64,000 nucleotides of DNA from a bacterium (lineage in GTDB: Bacteria > RUG730 > JAAEPJ01): NCBI GenBank assembly GCA_024222485.1, contig JAAEPJ010000141.1:1-64000 (forward strand). Direction: 5' to 3'. Shown piece by piece: positions 38,307 to 47,736 of this stretch. The notes below the pieces were generated by a model. It searched no databases, had not been told where the DNA came from, and saw nothing but the letters and a program-made list of their open reading frames with translations. Position 1 is the first letter of the stretch; each line of letters starts with the position of its first letter. The position numbers were made by a program, and so were the translations under genes.

Positions 38307-40895
38307 TTATAAAATTAAATTATCAGCGAGGCAAACTTTATTTTTGCCTGTTTTTTTTGCCGTATACATGGCTTGATCGGCTAGAGAAATAACTTGATTC
38401 GCTACTTTGGGAAAGTTTAAACTTCTAAAATGTTTTTTTGTAAACCTCACTGGACAAATACCAATGCTTAAAGTGACTCGCTTTTTCTCTATTTCTTGCC
38501 AAATAATTTTTATTTTACTGAGATCTTCAGCCTTTAGTTTGGGAAAGGTTATCTCAAAATTATCAATACTTTCTATAATCATGTCATATTCATCAATAAT
38601 TTTCTTTTTATATAACTCTTCTAATAAAATTTCAGAATCATATTCAAGTTCTTTAAAAAATTCTTTGACGACTCCTCGTATCTGAGAAAATTCTATTCTA
38701 ATTCTATTCATAATATTTTGGGCATTTTCCGCCGTCGTTTCAGGAAGGATGATCGCAAACTCTTCACCACCATAACGGCAAGTATGATCTTCTGGTCGAG
38801 TAAATTTTAATAAATATTGTCCTAAAATGGTCAGAATTTTGTCGCCATAATTATGTCCTACAGTATCATTGCATTGCTTAAAATTATCTATATCAATGAA
38901 TACGACATTAAACTCTTCTTCTGTTTTAAGTGATTTTTTTAATTCATAATTTAATTTGCGTGTAAAATATTTACGGTTATGTAATTTTGTCAGCCCATCT
39001 TTAGTTGCTTCTTTTGTTAATAGAATTTTTTCAATAGAATAATTGAAGCTGGAATTAAAGATGTTTATAATTTCAATATCATCTTTATTAAAATAAGTTT
39101 GATCGTGTTTGCCGCCAATGACAATAAATCCTTCTAAGGAATCTTGATTTAATGGGATAATACATTCTGCGGCTAATTTTTCAGTTTCCTTTAACATACA
39201 CTGTAAATCTTTTGTTGGAAAATTTTCTATCATTGTTTTTAAATCAGAAGTATAAATGGCAGAGTTTCGTTCTTGTAAAATTTTAATTAAATAGGAGTTT
39301 TCTGAGATACACAGTTCCTTTTGGTTGTGAGAATGGCTATTTCCTTGCCTGAATTTTAAAGCATAAAGCTGGTTTTGTGGCTCATAAAGATAAATAGCCA
39401 CATAATTTACTTCAAGATAGCGCATGAGTGTTCGTGTGAAATAATCAAATAATTCTGCTTGATTTTCAAAAGCAATCATGGATTTGGAAATACTTAAGAG
39501 ATGTTCTTGATATTCTAAGCTCATGGTATAAACTAGTTTTTGTTCAATTGCTTCAATCGTATTTTCTATAATGATTTTTTCATCATTTGAAAACATATTT
39601 TTAGTTGTTTTTTCTCCTAAAAATAATAAACCAATTAAGTTTCTATTAAAATAAAAAGGACAAAGGATGGTCGCGTTTAATGTTTCTAGTAAATTTAAAA
39701 AAAGTTTATTGGTTTTTTGATTTTTTTTGTGATTATTATTAAGCGTCAGCAAATCTTTCATGATAATTGTATGGGGTAAATAGTTATCATTCAGATAGGA
39801 AATGGCTGGGTTGGAGAGGTTTAGTTCTTTTTTTTCGCTTTTGATATTATGAGGAAATTTATCAGAAAAACTCACTTCTTTGAAATGTTTAAGCCATTTT
39901 TTTCGCATGAAAAAGGTACTATTTTTGAGGTGGAATGACTTATTAAAAAAAACAATCATTTTTTCAATAACTTCTTTGGATGTTGATAAATATTTTATTT
40001 GGCGGATAAATTCCTTAATATCTGACTTTTTCATATTTTGATTTAAGTTTTTGTTTAGTTTTTTCACAAGATATTTATGCCCGTATAAAATAAGAGCTGT
40101 ATATAAAAAAACAAAGGTTGCTAAAACAGAAACATTATGACCGATTTTATTGATTATGAAAATTGCGATAATGGTCACAGCAAATAGATAAATAAGTTCG
40201 TTTAATATTTTTTTAAAGGTCATTCTAAAATCTGAGAGGTAGTTGGTTAAAGAGTAAACAATAGCAACTAGGTAGAGTATAACTAAAATATTTAAATAAG
40301 GTGGGAATTGAATATTATAAAATAATAAATAATTTGTAGATCCACTTATAAATCCTATAGTTGCACCAATAATCATATATAAAGATTGGTTTTTTACAAT
40401 AGAATTGCCATTATGATATTTTCGAGACTGCCAAATGATAAGTTGTGAATAAAAAATATAAATTACAAACATCAATAAAAGAGGATGAAATAAAATATTA
40501 GGTACAGGCCAAAATTTAAAAAACATTCTGGGTTCAACTTTTGAAATAAAATATTTAGTAAATACCGATATTGAGAATAAAAAAGATAAACTATATCCTA
40601 AAAATATCCATTGTTTATATTTTTTTAAACTATAAGTATATTTCACTGCAAAATGGAAATATGTGGTGGAAATCCATGTAGCTCCTAACATTACAATTCT
40701 TGACCAAAATAAAGCTTCTTTTGGAGTCGTTGATATTTGCCAAAAAAAATAGCCAAATGCCCAAAATGCGACAGTAAAACAAAATATTGAGAATATTTTA
40801 TTAGAATCAGGATATAAATGAGCTTTGAATATATAAATACCACAAAAAATGGATATTAGGAAATTTATTGCTGCACTAAAGGGAAAATACCACAT
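38307..40895 (-). CDS. Membrane GAF-GGDEF diguanylate cyclase
   Basis: The 862-residue protein has 7 predicted membrane helices at about residues 1-220 (HisKA-7TM-like sensor), two more at 225-275, two GAF-like regions, and a GGDEF domain at about 640-855. The active-site loop is GGEEF near residue 709 and is preceded exactly five residues upstream by the RxxD inhibitory site (RPED). A cyclase making c-di-GMP is therefore expected, with product inhibition. An extra segment of some 50 residues sits between GGEEF and the 'VTLSIGI' strand. AAGGAGG lies 7 nt before the start. The PilZ enzyme gene ends 4 nt upstream. Confidence 0.88.
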   Translation of the reverse strand: MWYFPFSAAINFLISIFCGIYIFKAHLYPDSNKIFSIFCFTVAFWAFGYFFWQISTTPKEALFWSRIVMLGATWISTTYFHFAVKYTYSLKKYKQWIFLGYSLSFLFSISVFTKYFISKVEPRMFFKFWPVPNILFHPLLLMFVIYIFYSQLIIWQSRKYHNGNSIVKNQSLYMIIGATIGFISGSTNYLLFYNIQFPPYLNILVILYLVAIVYSLTNYLSDFRMTFKKILNELIYLFAVTIIAIFIINKIGHNVSVLATFVFLYTALILYGHKYLVKKLNKNLNQNMKKSDIKEFIRQIKYLSTSKEVIEKMIVFFNKSFHLKNSTFFMRKKWLKHFKEVSFSDKFPHNIKSEKKELNLSNPAISYLNDNYLPHTIIMKDLLTLNNNHKKNQKTNKLFLNLLETLNATILCPFYFNRNLIGLLFLGEKTTKNMFSNDEKIIIENTIEAIEQKLVYTMSLEYQEHLLSISKSMIAFENQAELFDYFTRTLMRYLEVNYVAIYLYEPQNQLYALKFRQGNSHSHNQKELCISENSYLIKILQERNSAIYTSDLKTMIENFPTKDLQCMLKETEKLAAECIIPLNQDSLEGFIVIGGKHDQTYFNKDDIEIINIFNSSFNYSIEKILLTKEATKDGLTKLHNRKYFTRKLNYELKKSLKTEEEFNVVFIDIDNFKQCNDTVGHNYGDKILTILGQYLLKFTRPEDHTCRYGGEEFAIILPETTAENAQNIMNRIRIEFSQIRGVVKEFFKELEYDSEILLEELYKKKIIDEYDMIIESIDNFEITFPKLKAEDLSKIKIIWQEIEKKRVTLSIGICPVRFTKKHFRSLNFPKVANQVISLADQAMYTAKKTGKNKVCLADNLIL

Positions 40896-40899
40896 GCGT

Positions 40900-43410
40900 T
40901 TACCTCCTTTTTACACCAACGGCAAGGTTTGCTTGGTTGCCAAAGGAGCGAAAAACTTGGATATCTTTCGCTCCTGCTGAAATGAGCATATTTTTTAATT
41001 CTAGTTCTGTAAAAAATTTATAGTGACCTTCGCCTGCTTTTCTTTTAATTTTTCCGGCACTGCTTAATAAACTTCTTACCTCTTTTAGCTCATGTTCGCT
41101 TTTAGCTTCTTTGAGAAACTCACAGTAGATGCGTGAAAGATCAGAGTATGGTTTTAAACTTGATATTATTAATATACCACTATTTTTTAAGATGCGCAAT
41201 AATTCTTTTGCAGCAAAAAGAGGATTATGAAGATAAGATAAAACAAGGCTGGATACTACTTTATCAAAGGTATTATTTTTATAGGGTAAAGGCTGGTTAA
41301 GATCGTGCTGAATATAGGAAAATTTGAGGCAATTAATATTGTCTTTAAAATTGTCATAAAAATTTTCTTGTAAATTTCGATGTCTGCTTTCAGCAGCTTC
41401 AATATTACTTTTGGTAAAATCTAAGCCATAATAATGAATCGGGGAGATTTTTTGGAATTTTTTTGAGTCTAATTTCTGGAATAAGTTTAGATAAGAGATA
41501 AAGAGCCATGCACCATAATGACCAATGCCACAGCCAGCATCTAGAATTTTTTGATTTTTTTTATAGTTGCCTAAAAGATTGGTGATATCAGTTAAATAAT
41601 CTCGATATTCCTTGGCTTTGGTAATGACTTTAAAATCTACCATATAATCATTCCAAAATTTTTTTTCAGATTCTACTGTGATAAGATTATGGCTTGCCAG
41701 CTTATGTTTTTCTTTTCTGTTTTGGGTTGTGAGTTGCTTTAAGTTTGGTTGTATTGTTTTTTCAGCTATTTGTAAAATTTCTTTTTTTGTTTGATAAACT
41801 AAATAGTGGATTGCTTCCTTGGCTTTTTCTGGGTTTTCAAATAACTGATGCAGTGAGTCTGAAAGAGTAAAAAAAAATTTATTTTGTGTGTTCACCTTGC
41901 TAAAAAAATTATATATTTCTTTATTTTGATTCCAGCTATCATTGTCTGCGGCTATTATACAGGTAGGGCATTTTATACTATTTGCATCTTCTAAAGATGT
42001 ATTTAAACGATCTAGTTTTCTTGAAATAGAATTTCTTAAAAACATACTATCTATTATAAAGCCAAAGATATCATATTCTTTTTTTTCTAAATGATGGAGT
42101 GTGTATTGTATAAGATCTTCGCCGTAGACTGCTTTTAAAGTTGCTTGTAAATTGACCACAGGAACGAGTAGCCCTAAAAAATTTATTCTTTTATCGTGAC
42201 TGGCGGCTTTAATGGCAATGCGAGCAGAAAGGCTGGTAGCGACAACGGCACAATTTTGATGTTTAAATTTCTTATTGAGATAATCTATGCTGGATAATAA
42301 ATCATTTTTAAGGTTCGTTAAGGTGAAATTTAAAATTTCGCCATCACTTTCGCCTAAATGGTTCGTTGCGTCATAACGAAGCACATTAAAGCCGTTAACC
42401 GCAAAATAATAAGCGATGGTGAGAGCGTCTCTTTTTGTTTCTCCATATCCGGGAATCACAATCACAAACGGAGCATCAAGTTTTGTGCCTTTCATAAAAT
42501 CATGATAACCTCTAATATTTTTCCCTGAACGGTTTTTATAATGGAGGTCACGGCTTACAATGATTTGTTTCACCAAGCCTTTGTTTTTGGCTTCTAGTTC
42601 TCTTTTAATGGCTTGTAAAAATAATCTTAGTGAGCGTTTGATATTTTTTTGATAAAGAGTGGTGATTTCTGGGTTAGAAGCGGGGATTTGAAAATTTGAA
42701 ATAATGTTAACAGTTGTTGAGCTATTGTTTAAAGGTGCTAGCTTTATTTCGCCTTGGTAGCCCCTAAGTTCACCGGCTATTTGCTGATATTTAATGGTTA
42801 ATAGCTCTGGATTGATTGTGCGTTTTTCTTGCCATTTTATTTGTGTATCATTAATGAAAATTTTCCAAGCTAAATGATCATCAATACTTTTTATCTCATC
42901 CACTTGGGTCATGAAATGTTGATAGCGTTCTGTATTTGTTAATAAAGAAAAGACTGTTTGGGCATTTTTTTTGATGGTTAAAGAGTTATGAATGTGATAA
43001 TTAATAAATTTTTCTTTTTTACTTTTAGATCTTCTATCAAACAAGATTTCTTCATCGAGATAAATTTTATCTAAAAACTCTGTTAAAATTTTTTGTTGCG
43101 CATGGGTTATTTTTAGAAACCTTAAGCCATAGATATTTTCTAAGTTTTGCTTTTTATCCATGATTGAATGCGAAAAAATAGCGTGAGCCCCAAGGGTAAG
43201 CTCTTGTAAGCCAAAGGGCAGCTTTATGACTAGTTTATAAGTATTTTGTTGTGAGAAAGTTTCTAAAGTTTTGATGGCAAGACCAGCTAAAGAAAAGTTA
43301 ATTGTTTCTGCGGGATAGGTCTGATTCTTTAAAAAAAGTTGAAGCGGGAGGCTGCAAGGAATACGAAAATTTTGTCTACGCTTAGCTATTCGATCTTTTT
43401 TAGTTTTCAT
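40900..43410 (-). CDS. PilZ - SRPBCC - LuxD-like acyltransferase - SAM methyltransferase fusion
   Basis: I use the ATG at 43410 (836 residues); a TTG start at 43467 would add 19. Domains in order: PilZ at 10-115 (RRxxFRIP at 11-17, 'NFSLAGLAI' at 38-46, the c-di-GMP binding pattern); SRPBCC/START-like at 136-271; alpha/beta hydrolase like the LuxD acyltransferase at 306-541; SAM-methyltransferase at about 600-835 with 'DAGCG' at 624-628. The LuxD-type nucleophile motif A-x-S-x-S is present ('ATSLSAR', S393), with D491 ('ADNDSW') and H521 ('DSLHQL') completing a triad. I infer a c-di-GMP-controlled enzyme acting on a fatty-acyl group and methylating the product. The diguanylate cyclase follows 4 nt later. 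Confidence 0.82.
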   Translation of the reverse strand: MKTKKDRIAKRRQNFRIPCSLPLQLFLKNQTYPAETINFSLAGLAIKTLETFSQQNTYKLVIKLPFGLQELTLGAHAIFSHSIMDKKQNLENIYGLRFLKITHAQQKILTEFLDKIYLDEEILFDRRSKSKKEKFINYHIHNSLTIKKNAQTVFSLLTNTERYQHFMTQVDEIKSIDDHLAWKIFINDTQIKWQEKRTINPELLTIKYQQIAGELRGYQGEIKLAPLNNSSTTVNIISNFQIPASNPEITTLYQKNIKRSLRLFLQAIKRELEAKNKGLVKQIIVSRDLHYKNRSGKNIRGYHDFMKGTKLDAPFVIVIPGYGETKRDALTIAYYFAVNGFNVLRYDATNHLGESDGEILNFTLTNLKNDLLSSIDYLNKKFKHQNCAVVATSLSARIAIKAASHDKRINFLGLLVPVVNLQATLKAVYGEDLIQYTLHHLEKKEYDIFGFIIDSMFLRNSISRKLDRLNTSLEDANSIKCPTCIIAADNDSWNQNKEIYNFFSKVNTQNKFFFTLSDSLHQLFENPEKAKEAIHYLVYQTKKEILQIAEKTIQPNLKQLTTQNRKEKHKLASHNLITVESEKKFWNDYMVDFKVITKAKEYRDYLTDITNLLGNYKKNQKILDAGCGIGHYGAWLFISYLNLFQKLDSKKFQKISPIHYYGLDFTKSNIEAAESRHRNLQENFYDNFKDNINCLKFSYIQHDLNQPLPYKNNTFDKVVSSLVLSYLHNPLFAAKELLRILKNSGILIISSLKPYSDLSRIYCEFLKEAKSEHELKEVRSLLSSAGKIKRKAGEGHYKFFTELELKNMLISAGAKDIQVFRSFGNQANLAVGVKRR

Positions 43411-43798
43411 AAAGATAGCAGTTCCTTTGCGTTTATTGCTGGATATATTGTTTATGATAAGATCCAATTAAATTTAGTTTGATACAAAAATTTGCTCTAA
43501 GGTTGCTTTATTATTTTCAGAAAAAGAATAGATATTATTTTTATTTTAATATTTTTTCATCGAATGTTAAAGAAGTTTCTCTATTTTTTTTTAAAAACGA
43601 TGATTTTATTTTAACTTGCAATGACTATCCCCATTAGCTTATTATAATAAAAAAAATGATATTTCACCCACTTAATAGACAGGTTTTTATTTCTAAATTT
43701 AAATTATATTTAGCAACAGAAAAAGAACGGAAAGATAAATTATCCTGAGAAGAGTCTCTCATTAAATTTGAACAAGAATTATAAAAATAAAAAAAAAG
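43411..43798. other. AT-rich gap with a small broken ORF
   Basis: The region between the PilZ fusion gene and the GIY-YIG gene must hold both divergent promoters. On the plus strand, 43656-43784 reads 'MIFHPLNRQVFISKFKLYL' and 'ATEKERKDKLS', then TGA (43746-43748), then 'EESLIKFEQEL'. It could be a small ORF with TGA in place of a tryptophan codon, but I do not recognise it. Nothing else is evident. Confidence 0.3.
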
Positions 43799-44074
43799 AT
43801 GCGGCAGGAATTAAAATTGAGAGTAAAAAATAAATATTATGTCTATATTCTGGAATGTTCTGATAAAACGCTGTATACGGGCTATACAACCCATTTAAAT
43901 AAACGGATGAAAGCTCATAATGCAGGCAAAGGGGCTAAATACACACGAGGACGCAAGCCGGTCAAACTAATCTGGTCTGAAGAGTTTCAAACACTGAGTG
44001 AGGCTCTGAAAAAAGAAATAAATATTAAAAAACTTAGCAAAAAAGAAAAACTACAGATAATTTCACAAAAGTAA
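43799..44074 (+). CDS. GIY-YIG nuclease-domain protein (UPF0213)
   Basis: This 91-residue protein is a stand-alone GIY-YIG domain, like E. coli YhbQ. It has 'YYVYILECSDKTLYTGYTTH', 'LNKRMKAHNAGKGAKYTRGR' and 'EALKKEINIKKLSKKEKLQ'. The two conserved tyrosines, arginine (LNKRMKAH) and the downstream glutamate are in place. The family has DNA nuclease activity in some members. There is no clear ribosome site, and it may be a stand-alone gene acquired with nearby accessory DNA. Confidence 0.85.
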   Translation: MRQELKLRVKNKYYVYILECSDKTLYTGYTTHLNKRMKAHNAGKGAKYTRGRKPVKLIWSEEFQTLSEALKKEINIKKLSKKEKLQIISQK

Positions 44075-44161
44075 ATATTTTTCACAGACATTTTATTAAT
44101 TTTTTTCCTTTATGTATTAATGCTGTATTAATATATATTTAGTTTTAAGAGTTATAATTGT

Positions 44162-44313
44162 CTAATTTTTTTCCTCAATATATTTATCATATTCATTTTT
44201 TAAAACCGTTTTAAACCCTGCTCGCTCAAAACCTTGATTAATTTCACTTACTAAAGCAAAAAGGCTGAGAAGATTTTTTTTATTTGATATTTTTATACTT
44301 CACTATTTTTCAT
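44162..44313 (-). pseudogene. C5-DNA methyltransferase, N-terminal relic
   Basis: On the minus strand from ATG 44313 the frame reads MKNSEV, TAA (44293-44295), 'KYQIKKNLLSLFALVSEIN' and 'QGFERAGFKTVLKNEYDKYI', ending at TAG 44162-44164. The block 'LFAxVxEIxxGFERAGFKTVLxNEYDKY' is the SAM-binding N-terminus of cytosine-5 methyltransferases, with the glycines of the motif changed. Nothing after it continues the enzyme. This is a dead fragment, distinct from the intact methylase at 20391. Confidence 0.6.
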
Positions 44314-44615
44314 AAATTTACAATCCATAAACTTTATTGAATTATTAAGGTGTTTAATTTATAGCGAATTAATTGTGCAAAATATTTACGGAGTTTAGTA
44401 AATCCCAATTCTCGCTCACTTATCAACTAATTAAGATACTAATTTCTTCCTTAGATATAGGGAATGTTAAATTACCCTACTCTTGCTTTAAAAAAAAACT
44501 ATGTTACAACCATATGTAAATAAGCCATAAAGCCTGAAGCTTGCGGTTCACTAAAGGAGAGGGTGGAAGTTTTATTCGTTTCAAGTGGGTTGGTATTTTT
44601 AAAGAGGTTAGCAAG
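44314..44615 (+). other. Gap upstream of the HD-GYP gene
   Basis: This is AT-rich sequence without a supported gene. It ends in a GAGG ribosome site before the ATG at 44616. I looked for a c-di-GMP riboswitch core here and did not see one. Confidence 0.4.
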
Positions 44616-45632
44616 ATGAAATTAATGAATTTATTCAATTCAGAACATAAAATAAGCTTAATGTTAATTCTCGTATCCACAGCTTTGATGATGTTTAACC
44701 TTCTTAAGTTTAGCTATTATTTAAAAAAGTTTAGACAGCTTATATTTATCGTCAGCAATAAGATTTTTATTTTATTGTATTGTTACTGGGGTTTAATCGT
44801 TTTTTTTATCTTTAATTATTGGTTAGTTGCCTACTTAGTGTATAAAGGTATTTTTCTAAGCAGCTTTATTTTAATTGGGGTAATTTTTTTAGCGGATGCA
44901 GTGTTCGTTTTAATGGATATTTATTTATATCATAGAATATTTACATCTCTTGAACTTGAACATAACTCTTCTGTAGAACAAACACAGCAGCTCATTGATA
45001 CGGAAGATGTGACTATTTTTGCATTAGCCTATCAGGCAGAACTGCATGATCAAGATACGGGGAAACACATTGAACGGACTTGCAAATATGTAGAATTATT
45101 AGCAGTTGAATTAGCTAAAAAGCCAGAATATAAGAGGTATCTAACGACAGAGTACATTCATGATTTAGTTAAGTCCGCACCATTACATGATATTGGGAAG
45201 GTTGGAGTTCCTGATTCAATCTTAAAAAAATCAGGGAAATTAACACCGGAAGAGTTTGAGGAAATAAAAAAACACTGTGAAGATGGTGCAAATGTTTTAA
45301 AAGCAGCGGTCAATCGGTTAAAGTTTCAGTCATTTTTAGATATCGGTGTGCAGTTGGCTTTATCCCATCATGAAAAATGGGATGGCAGTGGCTACCCTTA
45401 TGGACTAAAAGGTCAGACCATTCCAATTTCAGGTAGAATTATGGCATTAGCAGATGTTTATGATGCTTTGACAAGTAAACGATGTTATAAAAATGTTCTC
45501 AGTCATGAAGCCGCCAAAGAATACATCCTATCAGAGTGTAACAAGCAATTTGATCCAGAGGTAGTAGATGCTTTTTTACATGCGGAGGATGAGTTTTTAG
45601 GCGTTTTACAATCTAAATATTTTCAAACATAA
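44616..45632 (+). CDS. Membrane HD-GYP c-di-GMP phosphodiesterase
   Basis: Start at ATG 44616 has GAGG 8 nt upstream; a TTG at 44541 would add 25 residues that look random. The 338 residues have three predicted membrane helices in the first 120 and a complete HD-GYP domain. Its motifs are 'LHDIGKVGVPDSILKKSG', 'KKHCEDGANVL', 'HHEKWDGSGYPYGLKG' and 'RIMALADVYDALTS'. It should hydrolyse c-di-GMP, opposing the GGDEF protein encoded 3.7 kb away. It has no receiver or PAS domain. Confidence 0.88.
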   Translation: MKLMNLFNSEHKISLMLILVSTALMMFNLLKFSYYLKKFRQLIFIVSNKIFILLYCYWGLIVFFIFNYWLVAYLVYKGIFLSSFILIGVIFLADAVFVLMDIYLYHRIFTSLELEHNSSVEQTQQLIDTEDVTIFALAYQAELHDQDTGKHIERTCKYVELLAVELAKKPEYKRYLTTEYIHDLVKSAPLHDIGKVGVPDSILKKSGKLTPEEFEEIKKHCEDGANVLKAAVNRLKFQSFLDIGVQLALSHHEKWDGSGYPYGLKGQTIPISGRIMALADVYDALTSKRCYKNVLSHEAAKEYILSECNKQFDPEVVDAFLHAEDEFLGVLQSKYFQT

Positions 45633-45660
45633 GAATATTTTTGATAAAGTGCAAAAAATT

Positions 45661-46731
45661 CTAATGATTAGACTTAAATAAATTTTGTGATTTTAAACAA
45701 ATTTTTACAAGCATAATCATAACAGGCACTTCAATTAAAACTCCAACAACAGTCGCAAGTGCTGCACCTGAAGAAAGTCCGAAAAGAACGGTTGCCGTTG
45801 CAATAGCAACTTCAAAATGATTGCTTGCACCAATTAAAGCAGAAGGAGCAGCATCTTTATAAGGAAGTTTAATAACCCTAGCAATAAAATAGGTTATCGC
45901 AAAAATAAAACAAGTTTGAATAAATAATGGAATTGCAATAATCAAAATAATTTGAGGTTGCTTTAAAATCAAATCACCTTTAAAAGCAAAAAGCATAATG
46001 AGAGTTAAAAGTAATGCAAGGATTGATACTGGTGTTAAATAGTGAACAAATTTACTTTGAAACCATTCTATTCCTTTTTTTTTCATAATGATTTTTCGAG
46101 AATAATAGCCGAATAAAAGAGGTAAGCCAACATAAATTAAAACGGATAAAATAATGGTTTGCCATGGAATTGGCATTTGATTAATTCCTAAAAGCCAACT
46201 TCCAAGTGGAGCATAAAACAACAGCATTATCAAAGAATTAATGGCGACCATTACAAGAGTATGACCATCATTTCCTTTCGCCAAATGTCCCCAAATGAGG
46301 ACCATTGCCGTGCACGGTGCGATTCCAAGTAAAATACACCCTGCAATATATGATCTAAAAAGTTCAATCTGACTGCCATCTTTTAAGATGTCAACACCTA
46401 TTAATAAATCTTTTAAAATAACCCCTAGAAAAAGCCATGCAATCAGCAACATAGAAAATGGTTTAATGACCCAATTAACAATAAGAGTTAAAAAAACTGG
46501 TTTGGGAGTTTTTCCTGCTTTGATAACTTCTTTAAAATCAATTTTAACCATGATGGGATACATCATAAAAAATAAACAGATAGCAATAGGAATAGAAATA
46601 TTGTGAATAGCGAAACTATCTAAAACTTTTGGGACAAATGGCATAAATTTACCAATTAAGATTCCCACTCCAATACAAATCAAAACCCAAGCTGTTAAAT
46701 ATTTTTCGAAAAAATTTAGTTTTTGTTCCAT
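45661..46731 (-). CDS. Arsenite efflux permease, ACR3 family
   Basis: The 356-residue protein has ten predicted membrane helices and the Acr3 signature '[20 protein letters not shown]', with the essential cysteine C140 in the fourth helix. '[18 protein letters not shown]' near the C-terminus is another conserved block. It extrudes arsenite (and perhaps antimonite) using the proton gradient. It follows arsR on the minus strand after about 116 bp. No arsC reductase is adjacent, so only As(III) export is supported here. Confidence 0.93.
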   Translation of the reverse strand: MEQKLNFFEKYLTAWVLICIGVGILIGKFMPFVPKVLDSFAIHNISIPIAICLFFMMYPIMVKIDFKEVIKAGKTPKPVFLTLIVNWVIKPFSMLLIAWLFLGVILKDLLIGVDILKDGSQIELFRSYIAGCILLGIAPCTAMVLIWGHLAKGNDGHTLVMVAINSLIMLLFYAPLGSWLLGINQMPIPWQTIILSVLIYVGLPLLFGYYSRKIIMKKKGIEWFQSKFVHYLTPVSILALLLTLIMLFAFKGDLILKQPQIILIIAIPLFIQTCFIFAITYFIARVIKLPYKDAAPSALIGASNHFEVAIATATVLFGLSSGAALATVVGVLIEVPVMIMLVKICLKSQNLFKSNH

Positions 46732-46847
46732 GACGAGATAAACTCCTCTATTTTATAACAGAATTAATATAAACTAAAATCGCATAAGAAATAATGCTGC
46801 ATTTATATATCTATTTAGTTAAATGATTTAAACAAAAAAATATATTT

Positions 46848-47189
46848 TTATTTACGACATATATCTTTACGGTCAATTTTTAAATATTTTTTTAAATCTT
46901 CTTTGATAACTTTATCATTTTTTAAAAAATTACTTATATTGTTAAGGATAATTTTTAAGTTTAAATTATCTTGTTGAATTAAAAAATAATTAGTCCAGAA
47001 ACCATTCTGTTCAGAGCCGATTATACCAATATTTTTTAACTTTTTTAGGTGTTTAGAAACATTGGGTTGAGTGGTTTCAAGAATAGCGGCTAATTCACAG
47101 ACACACATAGGGTTATTCTCTAATAGCTTAATAATTCGTATTCTGTTTTTATCTGATATTGCTTTCAGAAATTTTTCAATGTGATCCAT
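46848..47189 (-). CDS. ArsR-family arsenic-responsive repressor
   Basis: The 113-residue winged-helix protein has the metal-binding motif 'MCVCELA' (C29 and C31) in its DNA-binding region and 'TQPNVSKHLKKLKNIGII' as recognition helix. Arsenite binding to the cysteine pair releases it from DNA. It is divergent from no gene; the downstream gene is acr3. The operator is likely the palindrome at 47206-47231, just upstream of its start. Confidence 0.9.
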   Translation of the reverse strand: MDHIEKFLKAISDKNRIRIIKLLENNPMCVCELAAILETTQPNVSKHLKKLKNIGIIGSEQNGFWTNYFLIQQDNLNLKIILNNISNFLKNDKVIKEDLKKYLKIDRKDICRK

Positions 47190-47205
47190 TCATATATTCC
47201 TATGT

Positions 47206-47231
47206 ATTATATAACCATTTGATTATATAAT
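47206..47231. promoter_or_regulatory. Probable ArsR operator
   Basis: A 9-bp palindrome (attatataa / ttatataat) with an 8-nt spacer lies 17 bp before the arsR start. Inverted repeats of about this size, next to the promoter, are typical ArsR sites. Binding is inferred. Confidence 0.55.
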
Positions 47232-47736
47232 ATGTATTGAAATACTATTTGTCAATCCAAAGGAGCGATGATCCTAACATCAGGCTATTTTTAAAGATAT
47301 CTCAGAATATAATTGTTTGAACAATACATTAGATCTCTTATTTTTATATCTAAAAATTAATAAAGAGTATCGGTTTTTGGTTTATTTATAATGGTTTACA
47401 AAACTTATTTGATCCATTATGAGGGAATTCTAATCCTTAGGGTTTTCCCTATTAAGATATTTATGATGTCACAATCATTGGGTTATCAAAAGCAACTAAA
47501 GCGATGAGAGATAGTTATTTCGGAGTAAATGCAAAAAACTTTACTGGGTTTTATTAAATATTTTTGTTTAAATTTATTAAAAATTTTGCAGAATATTCTC
47601 ATAAGTTTTAAAATGTTAAAAGCTTTTATTTTTATAATATTTTCAAAAGAATACATCAAAAGAGATTCCTTTACGATCAAGTTTTTTAATGAGTAGATAT
47701 TTTAAGTTTAAGTTAAGGTTTTATCGGAGATAACTT
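47232..47736. other. AT-rich gap upstream of trpF
   Basis: About 500 bp hold no supported gene. A short open stretch at 47456-47557 reads 'DIYDVTIIGLSKATKAMRDS' and on to TAA; it looks protein-like but has no good start and I cannot identify it. I saw no T-box or tryptophan-rich leader peptide here. A ribosome site GGAG precedes trpF. Confidence 0.35.

Noticed and set aside
1-44313. Reassignment of TAA or TAG to sense, suggested by several readable ORFs with in-frame stops
   Set aside because: Core genes such as dnaA, mnmE and recA end normally at TAA or other stops, and none contains an internal TAA, TAG or TGA. The interrupted loci are mostly non-essential, and different stops (TAA, TAG, TGA) occur in them.
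44314-44615. c-di-GMP riboswitch before the HD-GYP gene
   Set aside because: I looked for the conserved core segments of the known class I and II forms and saw none.
47486-47680. Minus-strand ORF of 64 codons upstream of trpF
   Set aside because: The translation is low-complexity Ile/Lys/Phe-rich, has no ribosome site and sits in an AT-rich gap where chance ORFs are expected.
47232-47736. T-box or tryptophan leader before trpF
   Set aside because: No T-box antiterminator sequence, no peptide with consecutive Trp codons and no terminator hairpin were found.
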